In this document: piece by piece, positions 33,406 through 42,423 of the stretch
Position numbering within the stretch: the stretch's first letter is position 1
Layout: every line of letters starts with the position of its first letter
Assembly: GCA_947500135.1 (NCBI GenBank)
Contig: CANMQX010000003.1
Coordinates: 1-64,000 of the forward strand
Length of the DNA: 64,000 nt
From: an uncultured Paracoccaceae bacterium
Lineage (GTDB): Bacteria; Pseudomonadota; Alphaproteobacteria; Rhodobacterales; Rhodobacteraceae
Reading direction: 5' to 3'
The notes under the pieces: model-generated
Database searches by the model: none
What the model was told of the DNA's origin: nothing
The model's input: only the letters and a program-made list of their open reading frames with translations
Program-made: the position numbers and the translations under genes

Positions 33406-36400
33406 TATCCCTGATTGATGCTGCATTCAGCCGCAGCAAGGTTGTTCAACTTGTTCTGGTTTTTCTGCTGGCGGTAGGGTCGCTATCCTATGCCGCGATC
33501 CCAAAGGAGAGTAATCCCGAAATTCCGATCCCGATTATCTATGTTTCAACCAGTCTGGACGGGATTTCACCGCAGGATGCCGAGGACGTGCTGGTCGGCC
33601 CGATGGAAACGGAGTTTGCGTCCCTGACCGGCCTGAAGACCATGACGGCCCGTGCCAGCGAAGGTCATGCATCGGTCGAACTGGAGTTTGAACCGGGTTT
33701 CGACGCTGATGCCGCACTGGACAAGGTCCGCGAAGCCGCCGACAAGGCCGAGAACGATCTGCCGCAGGATGCAAACCTGACGGTGACCGAGATCAACACG
33801 GCCCTGTTCCCGATCCTGAATGTCATCCTGTCCGGGCAGGTGCCCGAGCGGACATTGAATGCGCTCGCCGATGACCTCAAAGACGATATTGAGTCGATTT
33901 CCGGCGTGCTGGAGGTTGATGTCGGCGGCAAACGTACAGAGCTGATGGAAGTGCTGATCGACCCGACGGTGTTTGAAACCTACAATATCACATTTGACGA
34001 AATCATCGGTTCGATTACCCGCAACAACCAGTTGATTGCAGCGGGTGCGATTGAAAGCGAGGCGGGCCGGCTGGTGCTGAAGGTGCCTGGTCTGATCGAA
34101 AACCTGCAAGATGTGATGGAACTGCCGGTGCTGGTCCGTGGTCAGACGGTTGTGACCTTCGCCGATGTCGCCACGATCCGCCGCACATTTGAAGACCCGA
34201 CCGGGTTTGCCCGGATTGATGGCCAGCCTGCTTTGGCGCTTGAGATCAAGAAACGTGTTGGCGCCAACATTATTCAAACCGTGTCGCAGGTGCGCGAGGT
34301 CATTGAAACGGCCCGTGCCGATTGGCCGGACAGTGTGCAGGTCAGCTATACGTTGGATGAAAGCGAACAGGTCGAATCCATGTTATCGGATTTGGAGGCG
34401 AATGTGATCGCCGCCATTATTCTGGTGATGATCGTTGTGGTCTACGCGCTTGGCCTGCGGTCATCCTTGCTGGTGGGTCTGGCGATCCCGGGGGCGTTTT
34501 TGACAGGCGTGGCCGGGCTGTTTTTTCTTGGCTTTACGATGAATATTGTTGTGCTGTTTTCGCTGATCCTTGTGGTGGGGATGCTGGTGGATGGCGCGAT
34601 CGTGACCGTCGAACTGGCGGACCGTTACCTGCATGAAGGTCACGATTCAAAGACCGCTTATGCGATGGCGGCCAAGCGGATGGCTTGGCCGATCATCGCC
34701 TCAACCGCGACCACCCTTTGCGTGTTCTTTCCGCTGCTGTTCTGGGAGGGTGTTGTTGGCGAGTTCATGAAATTCCTGCCAATCACCGTCATCATCACGC
34801 TGGCCGCATCGCTGTTTATGGCGCTGGTCTTCATCCCTGTCATGGGTGGTTTGATCGGCAAGCGGCAGAAACAGACCGCCAAGGCAAAGGCGCAGCTTTA
34901 CGCCGCCGAACGTGGCGACCCCCGCCATATGACCGGATTTGTGGGCGGTTATGTCCGACTGCTTGAATGGTCTATTCTGCGCCCTTGGATCACGCTCAGC
35001 TTTGCGGTGATGGCTTTGGTTGCATCCTTCGTGGCCTATACCCATTTCGGCAACGGCCTAACGTTTTTCCCGGAGGTGGAGCCTGAATACGCGCAGGTCG
35101 AGGTGCGGGCAAAGGACAATTTTTCAGTCTACGAACAGGACGCGCTGGTCCGCGAGGTCGAAGCGAAACTGGCCGATTACACCGAAATCGCCAGCATTTA
35201 TGCCCGCTCTGGCGGCAGCAACGAAGGCGGCGATGTGATTGGTGCCTTACAGTTGGAACTGGCTGAATGGGACACCCGCAGGCCCGTTGCCTTGATTTCT
35301 GAGGATATCCGCGCCGATGTTGCGACGATCCCCGGCATTGATGTGCAGGTGCAGACGGATTCCGGTGGTCCGGGCGGCGGCAAGCCGATTAACCTTGATC
35401 TCTTGGCCAAAACCACAGCGGATCAAGAGGCAGGTGTCGCTATGATCATCGGCGCGATGGAGCGGTTGGGTGGCTTTATCGATATCGTCGAAACCCGGCC
35501 TTCGCCCGGTGTCGAATGGGCGATTACCGTTGATCGGTCCGAGGCGGCCCGCAGCGGTGCCGATGTCGCCCTGTTGGGACAGGCGGTGCAATTGTTGACC
35601 CGCGGCATTACGGTTGCCGATTACCGGCCAGAGGATGCGGATGGCGAAGTTGATATTGTTGTCCGCTTTCCCGCCGTTGACCGCACGCTGGCCGAATTGG
35701 AATCCCTGCGCGTGCCAACCAACGCCGGGCTGGTGCCAATTTCGAATTTCGTATCCTTTGAACCCGCTCCGCGCAGCGGCATCATTACCCGGATCGATCA
35801 GGCGCGTGTTGTGTCGATCACCGCTGATGTGACCGCAGATGTTCTGGTCAATGACCAGATTGTTGCGCTGCAGACCGCCATCGAAAAACTTGACCTGCCG
35901 CCATCCGCCCGTGTCGATTTCGGTGGTGAGGCAGAAGAGCAGCAAGAGGCGATGACATTCCTGATGGGCGCTTTTGCCTCGGCCATCGGCCTGATGTTCC
36001 TGATCCTGCTGACCCAGTTCAACAGTTTCTGGCAGGCCTTTGTGGTCATGTCGGCCATTGTGTTTTCCATCGCGGGCGTCTTGCTGGGCCTGATGATTAC
36101 GGGTCGTCCCTTTGGTGTCGTGATGGGTGGTATCGGTGTGATCGCGCTGGCGGGGATTGTTGTGAACAACAACATTGTTCTGATCGACACGTATAACAAC
36201 CTCAAGGCGGCGGGCCTGTCTCCGCTAGAGGCCGCGTTGCGCACCGGTGCCCAGCGTCTGCGCCCTGTCGTTCTGACCTCGGTGACAACGGCACTGGGGC
36301 TGATGCCGATGGTGATCGGGCTGAATATCAATTTCTTTACTCGCGAGATTGTCTACGGCGCCCCGTCGACCCAATGGTGGACCGAATTGTCGAGTGCCAT

Positions 36401-36521
36401 TGCGGGTGGTTTGGTCTTTGCGACCATCCTGACCTTGTTGGTCACCCCTGCCATGCTGATGTTGGGCGAAAAACGGGCCAAGCGGGCATTGCCGACCGGC
36501 GGGGCACTTGCCACCGCCTAG
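33402..36521 (+). CDS. RND efflux transporter permease subunit
   Basis: A 1039-residue proton-driven inner-membrane pump of the AcrB/MdtB superfamily. Twelve membrane helices with the large periplasmic loops after helices 1 and 7 are evident, as is the helix-4 region (VGMLVDGAIVTVE) whose acidic residue takes part in proton transfer. The start YAAIPKESNPEIPIPIIYV is typical for the family group acting with short adaptors. Stop codon overlaps by four bases with the stop of the convergent oxidoreductase gene. Confidence 0.94.
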   Translation: MISLIDAAFSRSKVVQLVLVFLLAVGSLSYAAIPKESNPEIPIPIIYVSTSLDGISPQDAEDVLVGPMETEFASLTGLKTMTARASEGHASVELEFEPGFDADAALDKVREAADKAENDLPQDANLTVTEINTALFPILNVILSGQVPERTLNALADDLKDDIESISGVLEVDVGGKRTELMEVLIDPTVFETYNITFDEIIGSITRNNQLIAAGAIESEAGRLVLKVPGLIENLQDVMELPVLVRGQTVVTFADVATIRRTFEDPTGFARIDGQPALALEIKKRVGANIIQTVSQVREVIETARADWPDSVQVSYTLDESEQVESMLSDLEANVIAAIILVMIVVVYALGLRSSLLVGLAIPGAFLTGVAGLFFLGFTMNIVVLFSLILVVGMLVDGAIVTVELADRYLHEGHDSKTAYAMAAKRMAWPIIASTATTLCVFFPLLFWEGVVGEFMKFLPITVIITLAASLFMALVFIPVMGGLIGKRQKQTAKAKAQLYAAERGDPRHMTGFVGGYVRLLEWSILRPWITLSFAVMALVASFVAYTHFGNGLTFFPEVEPEYAQVEVRAKDNFSVYEQDALVREVEAKLADYTEIASIYARSGGSNEGGDVIGALQLELAEWDTRRPVALISEDIRADVATIPGIDVQVQTDSGGPGGGKPINLDLLAKTTADQEAGVAMIIGAMERLGGFIDIVETRPSPGVEWAITVDRSEAARSGADVALLGQAVQLLTRGITVADYRPEDADGEVDIVVRFPAVDRTLAELESLRVPTNAGLVPISNFVSFEPAPRSGIITRIDQARVVSITADVTADVLVNDQIVALQTAIEKLDLPPSARVDFGGEAEEQQEAMTFLMGAFASAIGLMFLILLTQFNSFWQAFVVMSAIVFSIAGVLLGLMITGRPFGVVMGGIGVIALAGIVVNNNIVLIDTYNNLKAAGLSPLEAALRTGAQRLRPVVLTSVTTALGLMPMVIGLNINFFTREIVYGAPSTQWWTELSSAIAGGLVFATILTLLVTPAMLMLGEKRAKRALPTGGALATA

Positions 36522-38938
36522 CTGCGCAGGATGCACCCATCCGCGTCAAAGGGTGGTTCATGCAGGATCGTGGCCTTATGCGGTCGGCCCAGCACCATGA
36601 CATCGACCTGGTCGCCGGGTGCGGCATCTTTGACGTAGCCCAACGCAAGCGACATGCCGACGCTATAACCGTAAGCGCCGGATGTAACGCGCCCGATCCC
36701 CTGCCCATCCTTGAAAATCGGCTCGCCCCCGGTGGCGTCCGCGTTTGAGGTATCAGTATCGGTCGCATTAAGCTGCAACAGCACAAGCTGTTCGCGCGGG
36801 GTTTCGCCCAGAACCGCCTGTGCAGCGCCTTTGTTCAGGAAATCCTTATCCATCTTGCACAGCCGGTCCAGCCCGACCTCATGCGACCAGTATTCGGGGC
36901 TGTATTCGCGCGACCATGAGCCGTAACCCTTTTCAATACGCAGTGACATCAGCGCGCGGCTCCCCACCGGCCCCGCACCGAATTCTTGGCCTGCCGCGAT
37001 CAGTGCCGCATAAAGCCGCGCCTGATCTTCTGTTTTGCAGTGCAGTTCCCACCCCAGATCGCCGGTAAAAGACACCCGCAATGCCAGTACCTGCACGCCT
37101 GCCAGTTCGATCATTGCCGAACGCATGAACGGAAAATTGGCATTAGCCAGCGATGTGTTGGTTAGCCGCTGCAACAGGTCCCGCGACTTTGGTCCGGCCA
37201 CGTTGAAGCCGCAATATGCGTTGGTTTCGCTGTCGAGACTTGTGCCGTCGGGCAACGGGACCTGTTTGAAGAACCGTTTATGATACCGTTCAGCCATGCC
37301 TGACCCAATGATCCAGAATTCATCCTCAGCGGTGCGGGTCACGGTAAAATCCCCGGCAATCCCGCCGCGTTTGGAAATCAGCGGCGTCAGGCAGGACCGC
37401 CCCACCGTCTTGGGCATTGTATTGGCAAAAACGGCGTTCAGCCAATCCGCGGCCCCCGGTCCCTTGCACCGGTATTTGGCGAAGTTCGAGATATCGATGA
37501 TCCCCGCATGGTCACGCAGCATCCGGCATTCCGCGCCAACCGGCCCCCACCAGTTTTGCCGGGTAAATCCGTTGGTATCGGACGCGCCCGGCTGGTCCGC
37601 AAACCACAGCGGATGTTCCCACCCCGCGTTCAAGCCAAAGACGGCGCCCATCGCCTTTTGCACCTCATAAATCGGGCGGGTGAGGGCGGGGCGGCCCGCA
37701 CTGCGTTCTTCATTCGGGAAATGGATGGCAAAACGATGCGCATATTGGTCCTGCACTTTCGCCTTGGTGAAGGCGGGCGTCGCCCAATCTCCGAACCGCG
37801 CCATATCCCATGCGAACATGTCGTATTGCGTCTCGCCCTCGATAATCCACTGGGCGGTCATCAGGCCCATACCTCCTGATTGGGAAAAGCCGGGGATGAT
37901 CCCGTTACAGCAGAAATACCCATCCAGTTCCGGCACAGGCCCCATCAGCACATTGGCATCGGGCGACCAGATCATCGGGCCGTTGATCACCCGTTTGATC
38001 CCGGCGTCACTCACGGCGGGCACCCGCTCAATGGCGTTCATCATGTTGGCTTCGATCCGTTCCAGATCGTCGGGGAACAGATCATGGGCGAAGTCGAGCG
38101 GCGTGCCATCCTCTGCCCAGAATTTCATATCCTTTTCATAGGCACCGACCAGCAGGCCTTGCCCCTCTTGCCGCAGATAATATTCGCCGTCGCGGTCACT
38201 GACCGATGGTAACCGACGCCCGGCCTCTGCCACATCAGACATGGTTTCGGTGACAAAATACTGATGCTCTGTCGGTTGCAGGGGCAGGGTGATCCCAGCC
38301 AGTGCGGCGACCTCGCGCCCCCAAAGCCCGGCAGCGTTGATCACCCAAGGCGTCGCAATATCGCCGTTCGGGGTTTTCACAACCCAACTGCCATCGGGTT
38401 GCTGTTCGGTCGCGGTCACAGGCGTAAACCGATGAATTTCCGCCCCGCGTTGCCGGGCACCAACAGCATAGGCATTGGTCACGCCGGACGGGTCCACATT
38501 GCCCCCATCGGGTTCATACATGACGCAGCGAATACCGTCATAGTTGACCATCGGGTTCAGCGCCTGCGCCTCTGCGATGCTGACTTCATAGAAATTCATG
38601 CCATACAGCTTGGCCTTGGCGGCCTGCAAACGCAGCTGATGTTCGCGTTCCTCCGTCTGGGCCAGATACAGCGATCCGGGTTGAAAGACGCCGCAGCTTT
38701 GGCCGGTTTCGGCCTCCAGCTCTTTGTAAAGGGTCATGGTATAATGCTGGATGCGGCTGATGTTGGTGCTGTCATGCAGACCATGAATGTTGGCAGCAGC
38801 GTGCCAGGTCGAACCACTAGTCAACTCATCCCGTTCCAGCAGCACAACATCAGACCAGCCAAGCTTGGTCAGGTGATAAAGGATCGAACAGCCGATAACG
38901 CCACCGCCGATGACAACTGCCTGTGCTTGTTTGCGCAT
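36518..38938 (-). CDS. FAD-dependent oxidoreductase with GcvT-like C-terminal half (dimethylglycine/sarcosine dehydrogenase family)
   Basis: An 806-residue two-part enzyme. The N-terminal DAO-type FAD domain has the GGGVIGCS motif (residues 9-16), and SGSTWHAA places a His where dimethylglycine dehydrogenase attaches FAD covalently. The C-terminal half (about 430-806) is a GcvT-like folate domain that accepts the formaldehyde-level carbon as methylene-tetrahydrofolate. It oxidatively removes N-methyl groups; dimethylglycine or sarcosine are the usual substrates. Upstream, 35 bp away, is a small gene and then the Rieske oxygenase, giving a stepwise demethylation set. ATG 38938 is preferred because GGA precedes it and residues before it are not conserved. 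Confidence 0.9.
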   Translation of the reverse strand: MRKQAQAVVIGGGVIGCSILYHLTKLGWSDVVLLERDELTSGSTWHAAANIHGLHDSTNISRIQHYTMTLYKELEAETGQSCGVFQPGSLYLAQTEEREHQLRLQAAKAKLYGMNFYEVSIAEAQALNPMVNYDGIRCVMYEPDGGNVDPSGVTNAYAVGARQRGAEIHRFTPVTATEQQPDGSWVVKTPNGDIATPWVINAAGLWGREVAALAGITLPLQPTEHQYFVTETMSDVAEAGRRLPSVSDRDGEYYLRQEGQGLLVGAYEKDMKFWAEDGTPLDFAHDLFPDDLERIEANMMNAIERVPAVSDAGIKRVINGPMIWSPDANVLMGPVPELDGYFCCNGIIPGFSQSGGMGLMTAQWIIEGETQYDMFAWDMARFGDWATPAFTKAKVQDQYAHRFAIHFPNEERSAGRPALTRPIYEVQKAMGAVFGLNAGWEHPLWFADQPGASDTNGFTRQNWWGPVGAECRMLRDHAGIIDISNFAKYRCKGPGAADWLNAVFANTMPKTVGRSCLTPLISKRGGIAGDFTVTRTAEDEFWIIGSGMAERYHKRFFKQVPLPDGTSLDSETNAYCGFNVAGPKSRDLLQRLTNTSLANANFPFMRSAMIELAGVQVLALRVSFTGDLGWELHCKTEDQARLYAALIAAGQEFGAGPVGSRALMSLRIEKGYGSWSREYSPEYWSHEVGLDRLCKMDKDFLNKGAAQAVLGETPREQLVLLQLNATDTDTSNADATGGEPIFKDGQGIGRVTSGAYGYSVGMSLALGYVKDAAPGDQVDVMVLGRPHKATILHEPPFDADGCILRS

Positions 38939-38973
38939 GAATTGGTCCTGGTCTTGGACGGGCTGCCGCACCG

Positions 38974-39213
38974 TCAGAAATCAATAAGATGCGCCCGGCC
39001 CTGATCAGCCAGACGTTTGTTCAGGCCGGGGGCCTCTGGTGCGCCTGCCTCCAACGCAAATACAAAAGCATGGGTCAGATAAAAGCCAGCGGCGTCGTGA
39101 TCATCGCGTGACACCGCCGCATCTGCGGCCATGGTGTATAGGTTCACAAGCACCGCCAGATCCTGGCTTGCATGTGCCGCCAACAGCTGTTGTTCCAGCG
39201 TTTTCAGGTCCAT
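38974..39213 (-). CDS. Small protein of unknown function in the demethylation operon (79 aa)
   Basis: A 79-residue, mostly helical soluble protein (LEQQLLAAHASQDLAVLVNLYTMAADAA) placed between the Rieske gene (28 bp upstream) and the FAD/GcvT gene (35 bp downstream), on the same strand. The GGGGGTC before ATG 39213 and the absence of conserved sequence before it decide the start over the longer frame to 39306. The all-helical, TPR-like look suggests a protein-protein contact role; no motif supports more. Confidence 0.75.
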   Translation of the reverse strand: MDLKTLEQQLLAAHASQDLAVLVNLYTMAADAAVSRDDHDAAGFYLTHAFVFALEAGAPEAPGLNKRLADQGRAHLIDF

Positions 39214-39241
39214 GAGTGACCCCCGCGCTATGCCCGGATGT

Positions 39242-40396
39242 TCATTCTGCCCGGCCCTTTTCAACCTGACTGGCAACCCAGTGATGAAAATTATGGGTCG
39301 GCCCATCCATCACCGGCGAAAACCGTCCGCCGTCAAACAGCGCGCCATGACGGCCCTTTTGCATGCCCTCGACGACAAACACATCTTCTTCAAACACGGT
39401 TTTCCACAGCTGGCCATTGGTCAGACGCAGCGTGTCATGTTCTGGCGTATCTTCGACGCTGTTGGCATAATAAATTTCAATATGTTCAACGGTGTTGCCG
39501 CAATCGACGGGTTCCAGCAAAATAGCAAAGCTGTGGTCCCGCTGCACCCCAAACAGGACATTGGGATAAAACGCGACATATTCCGCGCCTTCATCCCATT
39601 GCGCACTTAGCCCTTCAAAATCGGGAAACGTCTCACCCTCAGGGCCTTTCAATTGGCGATAGACCAGCGTGCCCTGACCGGAATACTGACCGCGCAGTTC
39701 AATACTATAATGATCTTCCAGCCGGGAATAGCTGTTCAGCCCCGGATGAACCCAAGGCAGGTGGTAGCTCTCGCAGTAATTTTCGACTGCGAGTTTCCAG
39801 TTTGTTTTGACATCCAGCCGCAGCGAGGCGCTTTCGCCGCCATGATGAAGCGGTTGGTCGAACTCGGCCCATCGTTGCATCAATGATCCGTGCGCTTCTT
39901 CAAAAGCGGGCGCATTGCCATCCACATTCACAAAGATCACATCGCGCCAGACATAGGACCGCACCCGAAAAAGGCCCAGCTTGTCCATCTGGATGTTGTC
40001 ATGGGTGTTCTGCCCGGGGCCGCCCACATGCGGGGTCGCGCGCAGTTTGCCATCCCAGCCATAGCACCAGCTATGGTAGGGGCATCTGATCGCCCCGCGG
40101 ATTTTTTGCGGTTTGTCGATCAGGATCATACCGCGGTGACGGCAGGTATTCTGGAACACCCCGATAGACCCATCGCGGTCACGTACCACCAATAGCGGCA
40201 TGCCCAGGAAATCAATTGGTTTGGCATCGCCGGGTTCAGGCACATCCTTGCCAAACCCGATCCCAGACCAGTTCGCAAACAGCACCGATTGTTTTTCTTC
40301 GGCAAAGATGGCGGGATCGATGTAATGTTCGTTCGGCAACCCATTGGCCGTTTCGACATCTTGCAGGACAGTCGATAGCGCGCTGTGCTTGTTCAT
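39242..40396 (-). CDS. Rieske 2Fe-2S oxygenase alpha subunit (aromatic-ring-hydroxylating / betaine demethylase type)
   Basis: A 384-residue Rieske non-heme iron oxygenase. The Rieske centre is CRH (Cys85, His87) and CPYH (Cys105, His108); the mononuclear iron site is in the ENYCESYHLPWVHP segment (about 205-220). Although annotated generally as aromatic-ring-hydroxylating dioxygenase, members next to FAD/GcvT demethylases act on quaternary amines such as glycine betaine or proline betaine; the neighbourhood favours that. A separate reductase component is not in the window. Confidence 0.88.
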   Translation of the reverse strand: MNKHSALSTVLQDVETANGLPNEHYIDPAIFAEEKQSVLFANWSGIGFGKDVPEPGDAKPIDFLGMPLLVVRDRDGSIGVFQNTCRHRGMILIDKPQKIRGAIRCPYHSWCYGWDGKLRATPHVGGPGQNTHDNIQMDKLGLFRVRSYVWRDVIFVNVDGNAPAFEEAHGSLMQRWAEFDQPLHHGGESASLRLDVKTNWKLAVENYCESYHLPWVHPGLNSYSRLEDHYSIELRGQYSGQGTLVYRQLKGPEGETFPDFEGLSAQWDEGAEYVAFYPNVLFGVQRDHSFAILLEPVDCGNTVEHIEIYYANSVEDTPEHDTLRLTNGQLWKTVFEEDVFVVEGMQKGRHGALFDGGRFSPVMDGPTHNFHHWVASQVEKGRAE

Positions 40397-40491
40397 CTGA
40401 TTCCCCCTTTTTGATCACGTTGTTTCGGTGATTTTGGGGCATCATCTGGGTCGTCGCAATATCAGAAAGGCTCAATCAAGGATGAGCTGAA

Positions 40492-41397
40492 CTAAACCGA
40501 AGTTTCGCCTAGCTCTGCCAAGATCCAGTCTTTCAACCGGGTGGCATTGGCGGAAAGCCCGGTATCGGACAAGTCCACAAGGTAGAACTGATGTGGCGCG
40601 GGCAGAACATGTTGCCCAATCACGGCAAGTTTTCCCGACTGGATCAATGGGTCCACCAGCCGCCGCCACCCAAGCGCTAGACCCGCCCCTTTTTGGGCCA
40701 TTTGCAGGGCCACGGCATAGCTGGTGACGCGCGATCCGGCGGTCAGATCGCCTGCATGCCCCAGCTTTTGAAACCAATCCGGCCACGTTGTCCAAAGCTG
40801 GCGATCACTTTCCATATGGATCAACCGTTGCTGCGCCAGATCTTGCAGTGAAATCCCGGATAAGGCCTGCGCCGCCTCTGGCGTGCCGACGGGCACAAGC
40901 GTGTCGCGGTAAAGCGCGGTATGCGGCAGCGTCGTATTCCTGTCGCGCCCGTAGCGTATGATGAAATCAAGGTCGTCGCGCGCGGTAAACGGATCGTCCT
41001 GCGACATCTGATTGATGTTCAAATCCGGGTATTCGCGCCAGAACCGGATAATCGCGGGCGACAGCCAGAGCGCGGCGACGGCAGTGGTGGACCCGACAGT
41101 CACCTTTTCGATGGTCTGGCTTTGCCGGATGGTTTCAAGCCGCTTGGACATCCGCCCGAATGAGGATGACAGCGTTTCAAACAGTGCCTGCCCTTCCGAC
41201 GTCAGGGCGACGCCCCGGTGATGACGCTGGAACAAGAGCGTGCCAAGATCGCCCTCCAACGCCTTGATCTGATGGCTGACAGCACCGGGGGTGACCGATA
41301 GCTCTTGTGCCGCGCTCTTGAAACTCAGGTGGCGCGCCGCCGTCTCAAACGCAGCAAGGGTCGTCAGCGGGGGCAGGTTGTAGTGGCGTCTGGACAT
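40492..41397 (-). CDS. LysR-family transcriptional regulator (GcvA-like)
   Basis: A 301-residue regulator. The N-terminus (PPLTTLAAFETAARHLSFKSAAQELSVTPGAVSHQI) is that of the GcvA subgroup; a substrate-binding domain follows. It lies upstream on the same strand as the Rieske-FAD set and is probably its regulator. ATG 41397 is chosen over 41406 because GcvA-like proteins generally begin with MSRR; the ribosome site is weak for both. Confidence 0.92.
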   Translation of the reverse strand: MSRRHYNLPPLTTLAAFETAARHLSFKSAAQELSVTPGAVSHQIKALEGDLGTLLFQRHHRGVALTSEGQALFETLSSSFGRMSKRLETIRQSQTIEKVTVGSTTAVAALWLSPAIIRFWREYPDLNINQMSQDDPFTARDDLDFIIRYGRDRNTTLPHTALYRDTLVPVGTPEAAQALSGISLQDLAQQRLIHMESDRQLWTTWPDWFQKLGHAGDLTAGSRVTSYAVALQMAQKGAGLALGWRRLVDPLIQSGKLAVIGQHVLPAPHQFYLVDLSDTGLSANATRLKDWILAELGETSV

Positions 41398-41784
41398 GGG
41401 GTGCATCGCATGCTGGGTTGAATGGGTTTCATGCGACTATAGGGGAATATGGATGTGGCGCTAGTCGTGATGGGCGGTGACACGACTCACGAAATGATCG
41501 ATTCGACGCAGACTCGCGGAGAAGAAGGCGCGCGGGGCCGTGAAGACGTTACGGGGGTCCGTTGATCCTGACAAGGCGCCGGGCGAGGCTTGCCCCGCCG
41601 GGTGGTTGGATTGGTGATGGGTTGGTTTGGCGGGGTAGACCCCGCCCTACGGGTGTTTTGTCAGACCGTAGGGTCTGCGGTTTCTGCGCGTCATTGTGGG
41701 GAAGGACTATATGCTGTGATTGATATCAGACATCTGCCGCAAAAATATGCAGAGCGACGCAAGCAGATGCCGCTCTGCATTTAG
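41398..41784. other. Intergenic gap with two hairpins
   Basis: A 387-bp stretch without a supported gene. It contains two strong hairpins: GGCGGGG/CCCCGCC (41629-41646, loop TAGA) and CAGACC/GGTCTG (41662-41677, loop GTAG). A 64-codon frame at 41590-41784 runs through both hairpins and has no family features. The GC-rich hairpin resembles dispersed intergenic repeats of this group of bacteria, but only one copy is visible here. Confidence 0.55.
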
Positions 41785-41973
41785 TTACGATGGGTTGCAC
41801 GTCATACCATTGCGACGTGCGTTTGCCATGCAGTCAGACTTATTAACGTAGCCTTCGGTCGAAGCTCCGACAATGTTGCCGTTGGAAGCAGTGCGACGCC
41901 AGCGCCAGTGTGATGCGGCGTCCGTGTAAATCTCCCATTTGTCGCGGTTGGCAGCGATGCATGAAGTAGTCAT
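41785..41973 (-). CDS. DUF1508 (YegP-like) small protein
   Basis: A 62-residue single DUF1508 repeat: DKWEIYTDAASHWRWRR followed by SNGNIVGASTEGY and a Cys/Asn-rich end. YegP of Escherichia coli has two such repeats; single-repeat proteins are widespread and their function is unknown. AAAGGA stands before the ATG. It is transcribed away from an XRE/ImmA gene pair and shares their control region. Confidence 0.88.
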   Translation of the reverse strand: MTTSCIAANRDKWEIYTDAASHWRWRRTASNGNIVGASTEGYVNKSDCMANARRNGMTCNPS

Positions 41974-42004
41974 TTAGTGTTTCCTTTGAGTTTTGAGTTA
42001 GAGT

Positions 42005-42058
42005 AACAATTGCAGATTCGCAATAATCGTAATATTGCGAATGTGGGCAACAATTGCA
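42005..42058. promoter_or_regulatory. Symmetrical operator candidate between DUF1508 and XRE genes
   Basis: Perfect 10-bp arms ATTCGCAATA/TATTGCGAAT (42016-42025 and 42033-42042, 7-nt centre) are flanked on both sides by the same 10-mer AACAATTGCA (42005-42014 and 42049-42058). Placed between divergent starts at 41973 and 42072, it suits a dimeric XRE repressor controlling both directions. Confidence 0.7.
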
Positions 42059-42071
42059 AGAGTGAAATCAC

Positions 42072-42422
42072 ATGAAAACATCTTTTCAAAATGAAGCGTT
42101 CTTCGCTGCGCTTGATGGGCAACGGCAATCAAAGAAAATGACGTGGAAAAAAGTTGCTGAAAAGGCAGAGGTTAGTGCGTCTACCCTCACAAGAATTGCT
42201 CAGGGTAAACGCCCCGACGTCGATACATTGGCAGCCCTCTGCAACTGGTCTGGGTTGAATCCTAATGACTTCATTACCCGTGATAGTGTAGAAAAAGACC
42301 CTGAGCACTTGGCACAGATTCTTAGCCACTTACGCGCGGATAAAAAACTAAAACCTGAGGGCGCTTCTGCCATCGAAGCAATGATAAAGGCCGCATACGA
42401 GCAGTTTCGCACGGAGCACTAA
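42072..42422 (+). CDS. XRE-family transcriptional regulator
   Basis: A 116-residue protein with an N-terminal Cro/CI-type helix-turn-helix (MTWKKVAEKAEVSASTLTRIAQGKRPDVDTLAALCNW, about 23-59) and a short helical C-terminus likely for dimerisation. The ImmA/IrrE-type protease gene follows after one base, the classic repressor/anti-repressor pairing in which the protease cleaves the repressor on a signal. Local base composition is lower in GC than neighbours, consistent with acquired DNA. Confidence 0.9.
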   Translation: MKTSFQNEAFFAALDGQRQSKKMTWKKVAEKAEVSASTLTRIAQGKRPDVDTLAALCNWSGLNPNDFITRDSVEKDPEHLAQILSHLRADKKLKPEGASAIEAMIKAAYEQFRTEH

Positions 42423-42423
42423 C

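Noticed and set aside
41590-41784. 64-codon frame between lysR and the DUF1508 gene
   Set aside because: Runs through two hairpins and lacks a ribosome site; more likely repeat DNA.
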